From Mycobacterium sp. SM1 (GTDB taxonomy: Bacteria > Actinomycetota > Actinomycetes > Mycobacteriales > Mycobacteriaceae): a DNA stretch of 64,000 nt. The notes under the pieces are model-generated. The model was given only the letters and a program-made list of their open reading frames with translations, made no database searches and had not been told where the DNA came from. Shown in pieces: positions 1-7,055 of this stretch. Position numbers and translations under genes: made by a program. The first letter of the stretch is position 1, and each line of letters starts with the position of its first letter. The stretch spans positions 124,001 to 188,000 of the forward strand of contig NZ_JAFLNH010000004.1 in assembly GCF_018361265.1 (NCBI RefSeq). The letters run 5' to 3'.

Positions 1-393
1 TGGCTGGCCTACGGCCAATCCAAGCTCGCCAATCTGCTGTTTACCAGCGAACTTCAGCGACGCCTGGACGCCGTCGGCTCGCCGCTGCGCGCGCTGGCCG
101 CTCATCCGGGCTATTCGCACACCAACCTGCAAGGCCACTCCGGCCGCAAGTTGGGCGACGCGCTGATACTGGCCCTCACCCGCGTGGTGTCCACCGATGC
201 CGACTTCGGCGCCCGGCAAACGCTGTACGCGGTATCGCAGGAGCTACCGGGCAACACGTTTGTCGGCCCGCGATTCGGCCTGTACGGGCGCACCCGGCCA
301 ACCTGGCGCAGCTGGCCGGCCCGACGGGCCACCACCGCCGCCGCACTGTGGGAGCTGTCCGAAAAGCTCACCGGCACCGCATTTCCGCTCTGA
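1..393 (+). CDS. Short-chain dehydrogenase/reductase, 3' part only
   Basis: Frame 1 is open from the first base to a TGA at 391-393, so the 5' part lies outside the window. The visible 130 residues start with WLAYGQSKLAN, which holds the Y-x3-K catalytic pair of NAD(P)-dependent short-chain dehydrogenases (Tyr at visible residue 4, Lys at 8). The following AAHPGYSHTNL is the usual segment after the active site in the retinol-dehydrogenase-like branch. The substrate cannot be told. It converges with argA. In M. tuberculosis argA sits next to ftsK, so this neighbour differs or lies in a rearranged spot (from memory). Confidence 0.85.
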   Translation, partial: WLAYGQSKLANLLFTSELQRRLDAVGSPLRALAAHPGYSHTNLQGHSGRKLGDALILALTRVVSTDADFGARQTLYAVSQELPGNTFVGPRFGLYGRTRPTWRSWPARRATTAAALWELSEKLTGTAFPL

Positions 394-442
394 TCGATCA
401 GATCAGCTTGTGGTTCGGCTCTCCGATCAGCTGACGCGCTGC

Positions 443-464
443 CGGGCGGCGGCCATGCCGCCCG
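443..464. terminator. Hairpin between convergent genes
   Basis: CGGGCGGC and GCCGCCCG form an 8-bp perfect stem with a 6-base loop in the 81-base gap between the convergent SDR and argA genes. There is no T tract, as is common for mycobacterial terminators. It could serve both strands. Function is inferred from position only. Confidence 0.4.
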
Positions 465-474
465 CCACACCCAA

Positions 475-984
475 TCAGAGGATCAACAGCATCCGTGAGT
501 TGCCCAACGTGTTCGGTTTGACGTAGCTCAAATCCAGAAACTCGGCGACGCCGAGATCATACGAGCGGCGCATCTCCTCGTACACCTCGGCGGTGACCGG
601 CGTGCCCTCGATCTCGGTGAACCCGTGTTTGGCGAAGAACTCGGTCTCGAAGGTCAGCACGAACAGGCGCCGCAGCTGCAGGTCGCGGGCGACCTCGATG
701 AGCCGGTCGACGATCGCATGACCGATACCGCGACCGGTCATGGTGGGGTCGACCGCGACGGTACGCACTTCGCCGAGATCAGACCACAACACATGCAGTG
801 CCCCGCACCCGACCACGTCGCCGCGGTGCTCGGCCACCCAGAATTCCTGGACGGCCTCGTAGAGTGTCACCAGGTTTTTTTCCAGCAAGATTTTCCCCGC
901 GTAAATGTCCACGAGTCGCTTGATCGCCGGGACGTCGGAGGTTCGCGCGCGCCGCACCAGTGGCCGGTAGCCCTGGAGATTCAC
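475..984 (-). CDS. argA: N-acetylglutamate synthase ArgA (GNAT type)
   Basis: This single-domain GNAT acetyltransferase should acetylate glutamate from acetyl-CoA, the first step of arginine synthesis. The protein (169 aa from GTG 984) has the acetyl-CoA loop TGRGIGHAI after the AVDP strand, and the FAKHGF segment near the C-terminus. The GTG at 984 is chosen because the conserved part begins just after it (RPLVRRART). An upstream in-frame start at 1026 would add a poor 14-residue extension and overlap the pgsA3 promoter. It is divergent from pgsA3 with 58 bases between the starts. Family assignment rests on close similarity to mycobacterial ArgA (Rv2747). Confidence 0.9.
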   Translation of the reverse strand: MNLQGYRPLVRRARTSDVPAIKRLVDIYAGKILLEKNLVTLYEAVQEFWVAEHRGDVVGCGALHVLWSDLGEVRTVAVDPTMTGRGIGHAIVDRLIEVARDLQLRRLFVLTFETEFFAKHGFTEIEGTPVTAEVYEEMRRSYDLGVAEFLDLSYVKPNTLGNSRMLLIL

Positions 985-1042
985 GGGTGCACAGTATCGG
1001 CATGCGGTACCCCGCCAACCGAGCACCCGTTATTCTGAGGCG

Positions 1043-1633
1043 GTGTCGGGGCAGCCGCAAACCGGTCCACTGGTAAAGCGCACCCGCATCACCAACTTCG
1101 CCAATGTGCTTACCGGCTTGCGGCTGGCGCTCGTCCCGATGTTCCTGATTGCGCTGTTCGCCGGGGGTGGACACGAAACCGACAGTCGTACAGCGGCTTT
1201 CGTGATCTTTGCGGTCGCTGTCATCACCGATCGGTTCGACGGCGCGCTGGCCCGTAACTACGGCATGGTGACCGAACTGGGTGCGTTAGCCGATCCGATC
1301 GCCGACAAGGCTCTCATCGGTGCGGCGCTGATCGGGCTGTCGATGCTCCGTGATCTGCCGTGGTGGGTGACGATACTGATCTTGGTCCGCGAGCTCGGTG
1401 TTACCGTCTTGCGCTTCGCTGTCCTGCGCCGCGGTGTCATCCCCGCCAGTTGGGGCGGCAAACTCAAGACCTTCGTCCAGGCGGTGGCGATCGGGCTGTT
1501 CGTGTTGCCGCTGTCGGGATCTTGGCTGGTGGCGGCGGGAGTGGTGATGGCTGCGGCGGTGGTGCTGACCGTGCTCACCGGCATCGACTATGTCGCATCA
1601 GCTGCCAAGGAGGTCCGCGGGACGATCCGCTGA
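1043..1633 (+). CDS. pgsA3: CDP-diacylglycerol--glycerol-3-phosphate phosphatidyltransferase
   Basis: This is a membrane enzyme of the CDP-alcohol phosphatidyltransferase family that makes phosphatidylglycerophosphate. The 196-aa protein has the family signature D-x2-DG-x2-AR-x8-G-x3-D-x3-D in DRFDGALARNYGMVTELG followed by ALADPIADK (about residues 63-88), which holds the catalytic aspartates. Hydrophobic segments lie before and after it. GTG 1043 is the start. It precedes clgR by 201 bases, the same order as pgsA3-clgR-pspA in M. tuberculosis, but clgR has its own promoter here. The substrate preference (PG versus another alcohol) is inferred from the family and synteny. Confidence 0.9.
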   Translation: MSGQPQTGPLVKRTRITNFANVLTGLRLALVPMFLIALFAGGGHETDSRTAAFVIFAVAVITDRFDGALARNYGMVTELGALADPIADKALIGAALIGLSMLRDLPWWVTILILVRELGVTVLRFAVLRRGVIPASWGGKLKTFVQAVAIGLFVLPLSGSWLVAAGVVMAAAVVLTVLTGIDYVASAAKEVRGTIR

Positions 1634-1744
1634 TCTGCAACGATCGCTGGAGCGTTGCGATGCGGGACTGGCGGCTGGTGTCTGGGCGCCGTTGACCGTT
1701 GCCCCCGGTGCGGCGGGGGTGTGAGCCGACGGCAGCCGGATCGG

Positions 1745-1772
1745 GGGAACCTACACCACCGCCGCCGGCGTT
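1745..1772 (+). promoter_or_regulatory. SigE-type promoter of clgR-pspA
   Basis: GGGAACC (1745-1751) and CGTT (1769-1772) are separated by 17 bases, the -35/-10 pattern of the extracytoplasmic sigma factor SigE in mycobacteria. It lies about 60 bases upstream of the clgR ATG. In M. tuberculosis the clgR operon is known to be SigE-dependent, which fits. Confidence 0.78.
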
Positions 1773-1834
1773 AATCTTACGGTTTATCTCTACGACCGCT
1801 GCTGATCAGGCTGGACAGGACGAAGGGAAGCACA

Positions 1835-2161
1835 ATGGCGTCCCTATTGCGCGAACTCATCGGCGGCGTGCTGCGCCGCACCCGGATTTCGCAAGGCCGG
1901 ACGCTGCGTGAGGTGTCGGATTCCGCGCGGGTAAGCCTGGGGTATCTTTCCGAGGTCGAACGCGGCCGAAAAGAGGCCTCGAGCGAGTTGCTGAACGCGA
2001 TCTGTGACGCGCTGGAGCTGCCGTTGTCGGAAGTGCTCATCGATGTCGGTGAGCAGATGGCACGTCAGGAGCGGGCGGCTCCCACCGAGGCCGCCGCCGC
2101 CCACATCGACGAGAGCACCAAGGTTGTCATTCCGCCGGTGTCGCCGTTGGCGGTAGCTTGA
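1835..2161 (+). CDS. clgR: Transcriptional regulator ClgR (Cro/CI-type HTH)
   Basis: The 108-aa DNA-binding protein has an XRE/Cro-CI helix-turn-helix at residues 10-65 (REVSDSARVSLGYLSEVERG, with the conserved SSELL that follows). ClgR activates Clp protease genes and envelope-stress genes in actinobacteria and is itself a Clp substrate. The protein ends in a small hydrophobic LAVA tail, which may be part of the degradation signal (inference). The ATG follows a purine-rich site (GGACGAAGGGAAG). It is first in an operon with pspA, behind a SigE-type promoter. Confidence 0.93.
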   Translation: MASLLRELIGGVLRRTRISQGRTLREVSDSARVSLGYLSEVERGRKEASSELLNAICDALELPLSEVLIDVGEQMARQERAAPTEAAAAHIDESTKVVIPPVSPLAVA

Positions 2162-2242
2162 GGCCGGCGCCGCGTGGGCATATGCGCAACGCGGGTGTGG
2201 CGGCCCACGCAGAACCGATACATTAGGCGCCGAGGCGGGCGC

Positions 2243-2266
2243 AGTAGTCAAGCGAGTAGTCAAGCG
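2243..2266. repeat. 12-bp tandem duplication upstream of pspA
   Basis: AGTAGTCAAGCG occurs twice head to tail. Just downstream GATCCGGACAGA occurs at 2269-2280 and 2288-2299 (19-base period). Both lie in the clgR-pspA gap. Confidence 0.9.
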
Positions 2267-2319
2267 GCGATCCGGACAGATCGGGAGGATCCGGACAGAA
2301 ACGAAGGCGGAGCTAACTG

Positions 2320-3171
2320 ATGGCCAATCCGTTCGTCAAAGCCTGGAAGTACCTCATGGCACTGTTCAGCGCGAAGATCGACGAGCACGCAGACCCCAAG
2401 GTGCAAATCCAGCAGGCCATAGAGGAAGCGCAGCGTCAGCATCAGGCGCTAACACAGCAGGCGGCCCAAGTCATCGGCAACCAGCGGCAGCTGGAGATGC
2501 GGCTGAACCGGCAGCTGGCAGACGTGGAAAAGCTGCAGGTCAACGTGCGCCAGGCGGTGACATTAGCCGATCAGGCCGCCGCCGCCGGAGACACCGCCAA
2601 GGCCACCGAATACAACAACGCGGCCGAGGCCTTCGCCGCCCAGCTGGTGACCGCCGAGCAAAGCGTCCAGGACCTCAAGGCGTTGCATGATCAGGCTCTG
2701 AGCGCGGCCGCCCAGGCCAAAAAGGCCGTCGAGCAAAACGCGATGGTGTTGCAGCAGAAGATCGCCGAGCGCACCAAGCTGCTGAGCCAGCTCGAGCAGG
2801 CGAAGATGCAGGAACAGGTGAGCGCCTCGCTACGCTCGATGAGCGAGCTCGCCGCCCCGGGGACCACGCCGACGCTGGACGAGGTGCGCGAGAAGATCGA
2901 ACGTCGTTACGCCAACGCGATCGGCGCGGCCGAACTCGCGCAGAACTCGGTGCAAGGCCGCATGCTCGAGGTCGAGCAGGCCACCGTGCAGATGGCCGGG
3001 CACGCCCGGCTGGAGCAGATCCGCGCGTCTATGCGTGGTGAGGCCTTGCCGGCGGGCAGGCAGGCAGAGGGGCCCGCGGCAATCCCGGCCACTCCGGCAA
3101 GCACCGAGACCACCGTCGCCGCGACGACCGAGACACCTCCCGGTCAGCAGTCGGCGGATGGTCAGATGTGA
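2320..3171 (+). CDS. pspA: PspA/IM30-family membrane-stress protein (35 kDa antigen)
   Basis: PspA binds stressed cytoplasmic membrane and helps hold the proton gradient. The 283-aa protein begins with the amphipathic-type N-terminus (MANPFVKAWKYLMALFSAKID) and is then almost entirely alpha-helical coiled coil rich in Q, A, E and K up to about residue 240. A low-complexity Pro/Thr/Ala tail follows. Synteny with Rv2744c is clear. In M. tuberculosis the next two genes, Rv2743c (PspM) and Rv2742c (PspN), belong to the same response system. Here pspA is followed after 118 bases by a gene on the opposite strand, so those partners are missing from this locus. Confidence 0.93.
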   Translation: MANPFVKAWKYLMALFSAKIDEHADPKVQIQQAIEEAQRQHQALTQQAAQVIGNQRQLEMRLNRQLADVEKLQVNVRQAVTLADQAAAAGDTAKATEYNNAAEAFAAQLVTAEQSVQDLKALHDQALSAAAQAKKAVEQNAMVLQQKIAERTKLLSQLEQAKMQEQVSASLRSMSELAAPGTTPTLDEVREKIERRYANAIGAAELAQNSVQGRMLEVEQATVQMAGHARLEQIRASMRGEALPAGRQAEGPAAIPATPASTETTVAATTETPPGQQSADGQM

Positions 3172-3289
3172 CCCGCGGCCGGGTGGCAGGCTGGGGGTGC
3201 CGGGCGGTGGCGCCCACTGGCGCAGCGGGGCCGGACCGTCAATGAGGTCACTGAGATAATCGGTTGGCGGCCCGCCTAGTACGCCGGAG

Positions 3290-3715
3290 TCAGAAGCTCG
3301 CCTTGAGCGACGGCACCATCATCGCGGCCAGACCGCGTACTGTCGCCCTGAGCATCGCCAAGAAGTCAAAGTAGTCGCGCCACAAGGTGATCCGCCCGTC
3401 CTGGATCTCGAAGACGCCACAGACCCAGAGCTGCAGCCGCAGCGGGCCGATGATCAGCGCGTCGGTGCGTTCGGTGAGTACCGCCGAACCGTCGGCAGCG
3501 ATGCGGTGGATCTTGGCCTCGAACCCGATGCGTCCCTGCATCCAGCGAAACAGCCGCATCGCTTTGCTGCGACCGTAGATGGTGGGCAAGCCGACGTTCT
3601 GGTAGACCAAATCATCGGCCAATACCGCATCGACCGTCTCGAGATCCCCGGCGGCCAGTGCTCGTAGCAGCGCTTCGACGGTGCGGGTATTCTCTGCAGC
3701 GATCGACTCGGTCAT
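3290..3715 (-). CDS. ephG: Limonene-1,2-epoxide hydrolase family protein EphG
   Basis: The 141-aa cone-shaped SnoaL/LEH-fold protein should open epoxides by direct water attack. The Arg-x-Asp and Asp of the LEH catalytic set are visible: ERTD gives Arg83 and Asp85, and WRDYFD gives Asp114. Substrates in mycobacteria may be sterol or fatty epoxides; this is not decidable here. Orthologue by position of Rv2740. The usual neighbour on the 5' side (PE_PGRS gene) is not present, and a transposase remnant lies upstream. Confidence 0.88.
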   Translation of the reverse strand: MTESIAAENTRTVEALLRALAAGDLETVDAVLADDLVYQNVGLPTIYGRSKAMRLFRWMQGRIGFEAKIHRIAADGSAVLTERTDALIIGPLRLQLWVCGVFEIQDGRITLWRDYFDFLAMLRATVRGLAAMMVPSLKASF

Positions 3716-3790
3716 GGGGTTATAGCGTAGCTACTTCGCCCCGAAAAAGGTCCTGGGTGCTCGTCCGGGCTCGACGCGGCCGAATCCCGG

Positions 3791-4336
3791 TCATGGTCCT
3801 GTTTCCCCGCTCTTCCAGCGCTTTTCCGGCTCCGTTCCGGTCTCTTGCGTGATGGAGGCCGGTGGAGGCGCGCCGGATCGGGCTGGGATGGCCTTCACCG
3901 CCGTGGTGTCAGCGCGCACCTTGTCCAGCGTCACCACCTGCTCCGCGGCGGCTTTGACCAGCAGCGCCCAGTTCAGCGCCTCGATCATCTCGGGCCCGCA
4001 GCGGGCGGTGATCGTGCCCAGCGCGCACGGGTGCGGCACCGTCGTGCCCAGCGCGATCCGGCACAACCGCGACCAGGAGATCCAATCAGCGACCTCCCGG
4101 CACAACGTCTCTCGCCCCAGCCGGTAGCGGTGCTTGAGGAACATCATCCGCGGATAGGTCTTGATCGGGATCGACGGACCTCCAAGCAGCGGGCAGAAGT
4201 GGACTCGGTAAGGCGCGAAGAACGCCGGGTCGTCCAGCGGCTCGTGCACCGCTGCCAGCTCCTTGGGCAGAGCCTGGTCTCCCGGCGGCAGGATCGTCTC
4301 CCAGAGTGTCTGCTGCGGGTTCGTGGTCACCAACAT
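3791..4336 (-). pseudogene. Truncated DDE transposase (DUF772/IS1182- or IS5-like)
   Basis: The first ~150 codons match the N-terminal half of IS1182/ISNCY-type DDE transposases: an InsH-like N-terminus with FLKHRYRLG, LCREVADWISW, VPHPCAL and the end of the first DDE block at RADTTAV. After that the sequence leaves the family (KAIPARSG...), and the catalytic C-terminal half is absent. It therefore cannot encode an active enzyme. It separates ephG from the glycosyltransferase, which are close neighbours in M. tuberculosis. The 212 bases between it and the next gene (4337-4548) show nothing recognisable. Confidence 0.75.
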
Positions 4337-4548
4337 GAGGCCTGGATTCGATTACACCTCAAGCGATTTCGACGATTATCCCGTCATTCGCCCAGTTCAG
4401 GCGGAAGGCGCGCCAACATACCTGCAGGTCAAGGCCACAATCCCGGCAGCCTTTTTCGGGGCGAAGTGGCGAGCGGTGGTGACCCGCTGCGCCCGGTTCG
4501 CGGTGCTGGTGAGCGCCGCGGGCCTGGCGCTGTGGAAGGGTAAGGGCC

Positions 4549-5715
4549 GTGCGTGTCGCCGTGGTTGCCGGGCCGGATCCCGGCCACGCGCTTCCCGCTA
4601 TCGCCTTGTGCCAACGCTTCGCGGTGGCGGGCGACACCCCCACCCTGCTCACCGGGGCGAACTGGTTCGATGCCGCCCACGCCGCCGGTATCGCGGCCGT
4701 AGAACTGGACGGGCTCGAGCCCACCGAGGAGGACCGTGACGCCGGATACCGAATCCATCGGCGGGCGGCGCGGATGGCCGTGCTCAACGTGTCCCGGTTA
4801 GATGCCCTGGCGCCCGATTTGGTGGTGTCTGACGTGATTACCGCAAGTGGGGGCATGGCCGCCGAGTTACTGGGGATCCCGTGGGTCGAGCTCAACCCGC
4901 ACCCGCTGTACCTGCCCTCGAAAGGGTTGCCCCCGCTGGGCAGCGGATTGGCGCCCGGTAAAGGGGTTGCGGGCCGGGTGCGTGACGCCATGATGCGAAC
5001 GCTGTCCGCACGATCCTGGCGTCAGGGTTTGCGCCAGCGAGAAGTGGCGCGGGCTGAAATCGGCCTGCCAGCGCGTGACCCCGGCCCGCTGCGCCGGCTG
5101 ATCGCCACCCTGCCGGCGCTGGAGATTCCGCGCCCGGACTGGCCACCGGAGGCGGTCGTGGTAGGCCCGCTGCACTACGAACCGACCGACCGGCTGCTGC
5201 CGATCCCACCCGGCCGCGGGCCGGTTGTGGTGGTCGCCCCGTCCACGGCGGCCACCGGGACCGCCGGGTTGGCCGAAGTTTCGCTGCAGTGCCTCATCCC
5301 GGGACGAAGCCTGCCACCGGGGTCGCGGCTGGTGGTGTCGCGGTTGAGCGGGGGGGAGCTGACGTTGCCGCGGTGGGCGGTGGCCGGGCTGGGGCGCCAG
5401 GACGAGCTGCTGCGCCATGCCGATGTGGTGATCTGCGGCGGCGGGCACGGGATGGTGACCAAGTCGCTGCTCGCCGGGGTTCCGCTGGTCGTGGTTCCCG
5501 GCGGTGGGGATCAATGGGAGATCGCCAGCCGGGTGGCCCGCCAGGGCGCCGGGCGGCTGATTCGGCCGTTAACCGCTGACGCGCTGGCCGCGGCGGTCGG
5601 CGAGGTGCTGTCGTCGCCCCGCTATCGCCAGGCCGCGCGGGCGGCGGCCGCCAGCATCACCACCGTCGCCGATGCGGTGCAGGTGTGCCACGACGCGTTG
5701 GCGTCGGCGCGGTAG
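4549..5715 (+). CDS. GT1/UGT-like glycosyltransferase (Rv2739c type)
   Basis: The 388-aa protein has the two Rossmann-like halves of the GT-B fold. The N-terminal half starts RVAVVAGPDPGHALPAIAL, like macrolide and sterol glycosyltransferases. The C-terminal half carries the nucleotide-sugar site: HADVVICGGGHGMVTKSLLAGVP and VVVPGGGDQWEIA. GTG 4549 is the start because the family begins with this strand. The acceptor is unknown. It is likely co-directional with the DUF3046 gene 25 bases downstream. Orthologue by order of Rv2739c. Confidence 0.85.
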   Translation: MRVAVVAGPDPGHALPAIALCQRFAVAGDTPTLLTGANWFDAAHAAGIAAVELDGLEPTEEDRDAGYRIHRRAARMAVLNVSRLDALAPDLVVSDVITASGGMAAELLGIPWVELNPHPLYLPSKGLPPLGSGLAPGKGVAGRVRDAMMRTLSARSWRQGLRQREVARAEIGLPARDPGPLRRLIATLPALEIPRPDWPPEAVVVGPLHYEPTDRLLPIPPGRGPVVVVAPSTAATGTAGLAEVSLQCLIPGRSLPPGSRLVVSRLSGGELTLPRWAVAGLGRQDELLRHADVVICGGGHGMVTKSLLAGVPLVVVPGGGDQWEIASRVARQGAGRLIRPLTADALAAAVGEVLSSPRYRQAARAAAASITTVADAVQVCHDALASAR

Positions 5716-5737
5716 GTTGAATCGCTGTAGGTTGAAT
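5712..5737. repeat. 15-base-period short duplication
   Basis: GTAGGTTGAAT occurs at 5712-5722 and 5727-5737, overlapping the stop of the glycosyltransferase gene and lying just before the DUF3046 start. Confidence 0.85.
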
Positions 5738-5740
5738 GAC

Positions 5741-5935
5741 GTGCGCCTGACGGAGTTTCACGAACGGGTCACCTTGCGGTTCGGTGCGGCGTACGGGGCA
5801 TCGGTGTTGCTCGATCACGTGCTGAGCGGCTTCGGCGGCCGCACGGCCGCTGAGGCGATCGAGGACGGCGTGGACCCGCGTGACGTATGGCGGGCGCTGT
5901 GCGTCGACTTCGACGTCCCCCGCGATCAATGGTGA
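5741..5935 (+). CDS. DUF3046 small protein (Rv2738c type)
   Basis: The 64-aa protein starts RLTEFHERV and ends RALCVDFDVPRDQW, characteristic of the actinobacterial DUF3046 family that lies near recA. Function is unknown. GTG 5741 is preferred over TTG 5732 because family members start with MRLTEF. Confidence 0.88.
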   Translation: MRLTEFHERVTLRFGAAYGASVLLDHVLSGFGGRTAAEAIEDGVDPRDVWRALCVDFDVPRDQW

Positions 5936-5942
5936 CGGCGCG

Positions 5943-6101
5943 GTGAGCCGGTGGGCGTGCCGGCCCCGCTATCGCGGCCTCACCTGCCCGCAGGGGTTTC
6001 CGGCCAGCCACCCGCCTCCCTGGCGTGCGGATTCGCGGACCGGGAGCAAGTCAATGGTCAATGGATGTGTGGCGACGATGACGCGATGCCGGCCTAGGTG
6101 A
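5943..6101 (+). CDS. Small Cys/Arg-rich hypothetical (possible Rv2737A equivalent)
   Basis: A GTG-started frame of 52 codons follows the DUF3046 gene by 7 bases on the same strand. It is rich in Arg, Pro and has three Cys (WACRPRYRG, LTCPQG, NGCVATM). M. tuberculosis annotates a ~50-aa Cys-rich protein (Rv2737A) in this position. I could not recall that sequence well enough to confirm homology, so this is mainly positional. It may be non-coding. Confidence 0.4.
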   Translation: MSRWACRPRYRGLTCPQGFPASHPPPWRADSRTGSKSMVNGCVATMTRCRPR

Positions 6102-6105
6102 GAGG

Positions 6106-6639
6106 CTACTTGTGAACCACTGGCCACCAATTTCCAAAAGGCCAGTACCCGTAAAGATAGAGCCAGCCGGTTATCGCAACTTCTATTCCTACGAAATACG
6201 TCATCGCTATCGTGGGCTTCAATATCCAGGGAGGCTTGACGGCGTGGAGTTGGTAAAACAGGTACCACAATGTCCCGTAGCTAATCCACTCGAATGCCCA
6301 GCCCAGATCGCCACCCAGCAGGGCTTTTATGGCGTACGGGACCGTAACAAACGCGACCAACGCGCAGTAGATCCCCAGCGCCCTCTGGTCGGTTGCTCCC
6401 CTCACGGCGTTCCAGCCGGTCCATAAATAGGTCACACCGAACAGCACCCCACCGGCCGCGAGCGGGTAGTTATGTTCGACGAGTCCGAAATATAGCGCTG
6501 TTCCTGTTGCCAGAACACCGACAAATAAATTGAAAATTCCTGCATCATACGCGTCTGCTTTACCCCGCAACCATGCCGCATTCACAATCAGGATCATTCC
6601 GATAAACAGGTAATCCACCCCTAAGAAACTGCCGTTCAA
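6106..6639 (-). CDS. AmiS/UreI-family amide/urea channel
   Basis: The 177-aa integral membrane protein has six hydrophobic segments and the family look of AmiS and UreI: FLGVDYLFIGMILIVNAAWL at the N-terminus, FNLFVGVLATGTAL, GVTYLWTGWN and the C-terminal YGYWPFGNWWP. Family members pass urea or short amides across the inner membrane and usually sit beside an amidase or urease. None is present here. The start is TTG 6639, supported by GGAGGT five bases upstream. Base composition is clearly lower in GC than the neighbours, with many A/T third positions. It sits between the Rv2738c/Rv2737A equivalents and recA, where M. tuberculosis has no such gene. Horizontal acquisition is likely (inference). 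Confidence 0.85.
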   Translation of the reverse strand: MNGSFLGVDYLFIGMILIVNAAWLRGKADAYDAGIFNLFVGVLATGTALYFGLVEHNYPLAAGGVLFGVTYLWTGWNAVRGATDQRALGIYCALVAFVTVPYAIKALLGGDLGWAFEWISYGTLWYLFYQLHAVKPPWILKPTIAMTYFVGIEVAITGWLYLYGYWPFGNWWPVVHK

Positions 6640-6918
6640 TACGGACCTCCCAATATCCGAAAATATCTTCGCGCCTCATCTTAGGCTGAGCGCCGATTTT
6701 CCAGGAAAGTTTGCGGAAGTTCGCAGTGAGGTGATCATTCGATCGCATTTGCTAGCCGCATTTGCCGTCCAGCTGGCGGCGGTTTTCGGCAAAGCGGCCG
6801 GGCAGCAGCCGGCGCAGGAGTTCCGCACCACGTCGCATCGCAGCGTCCCGCGGTGCCGCCGGGGACCCTGACCGTGATTTTCCGGATCTCGACCGTCGCA
6901 CGGCGCGCCTACTTGCCA
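6640..6918. other. Low-GC gap between the AmiS gene and the recA promoters
   Basis: About 280 bases, AT-rich near the AmiS start and returning to GC-rich toward recA. No gene or RNA is recognised. It should hold the AmiS promoter. Confidence 0.5.
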
Positions 6919-6934
6919 TCGAACACACGTTCGC
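6919..6934. promoter_or_regulatory. LexA (SOS) box upstream of recA
   Basis: TCGAACACACGTTCGC matches the mycobacterial SOS box TCGAAC-N4-GTTCGA with one mismatch at the last base. It lies 137 bases upstream of the recA ATG, in the place of the LexA-dependent recA promoter of M. tuberculosis. Confidence 0.88.
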
Positions 6935-6977
6935 TAATGTGATAGGGGTTCGACGGTAAAGATGCTGGCCAGGCTAC

Positions 6978-7000
6978 TTGTCGGCGGCTGCCTCTAGGGT
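6978..7000 (+). promoter_or_regulatory. LexA-independent DNA-damage promoter (RecA-NDp/PafBC type)
   Basis: TTGTCGGCG (6978-6986), an 8-base gap and TAGGGT (6995-7000) match the consensus tTGTCRgtg-N8-TAnnnT of the LexA-independent damage-inducible promoter, which depends on PafBC. It is the promoter nearest to recA. Confidence 0.85.
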
Positions 7001-7055
7001 CACGGCCAACCGATCGACACCGGTCGACCGAACACCAACCACAGGAGACACCACT

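Noticed and set aside
1634..1834. Small frames between pgsA3 and clgR
   Set aside because: They overlap the SigE-type promoter, have no ribosome site and no family likeness.
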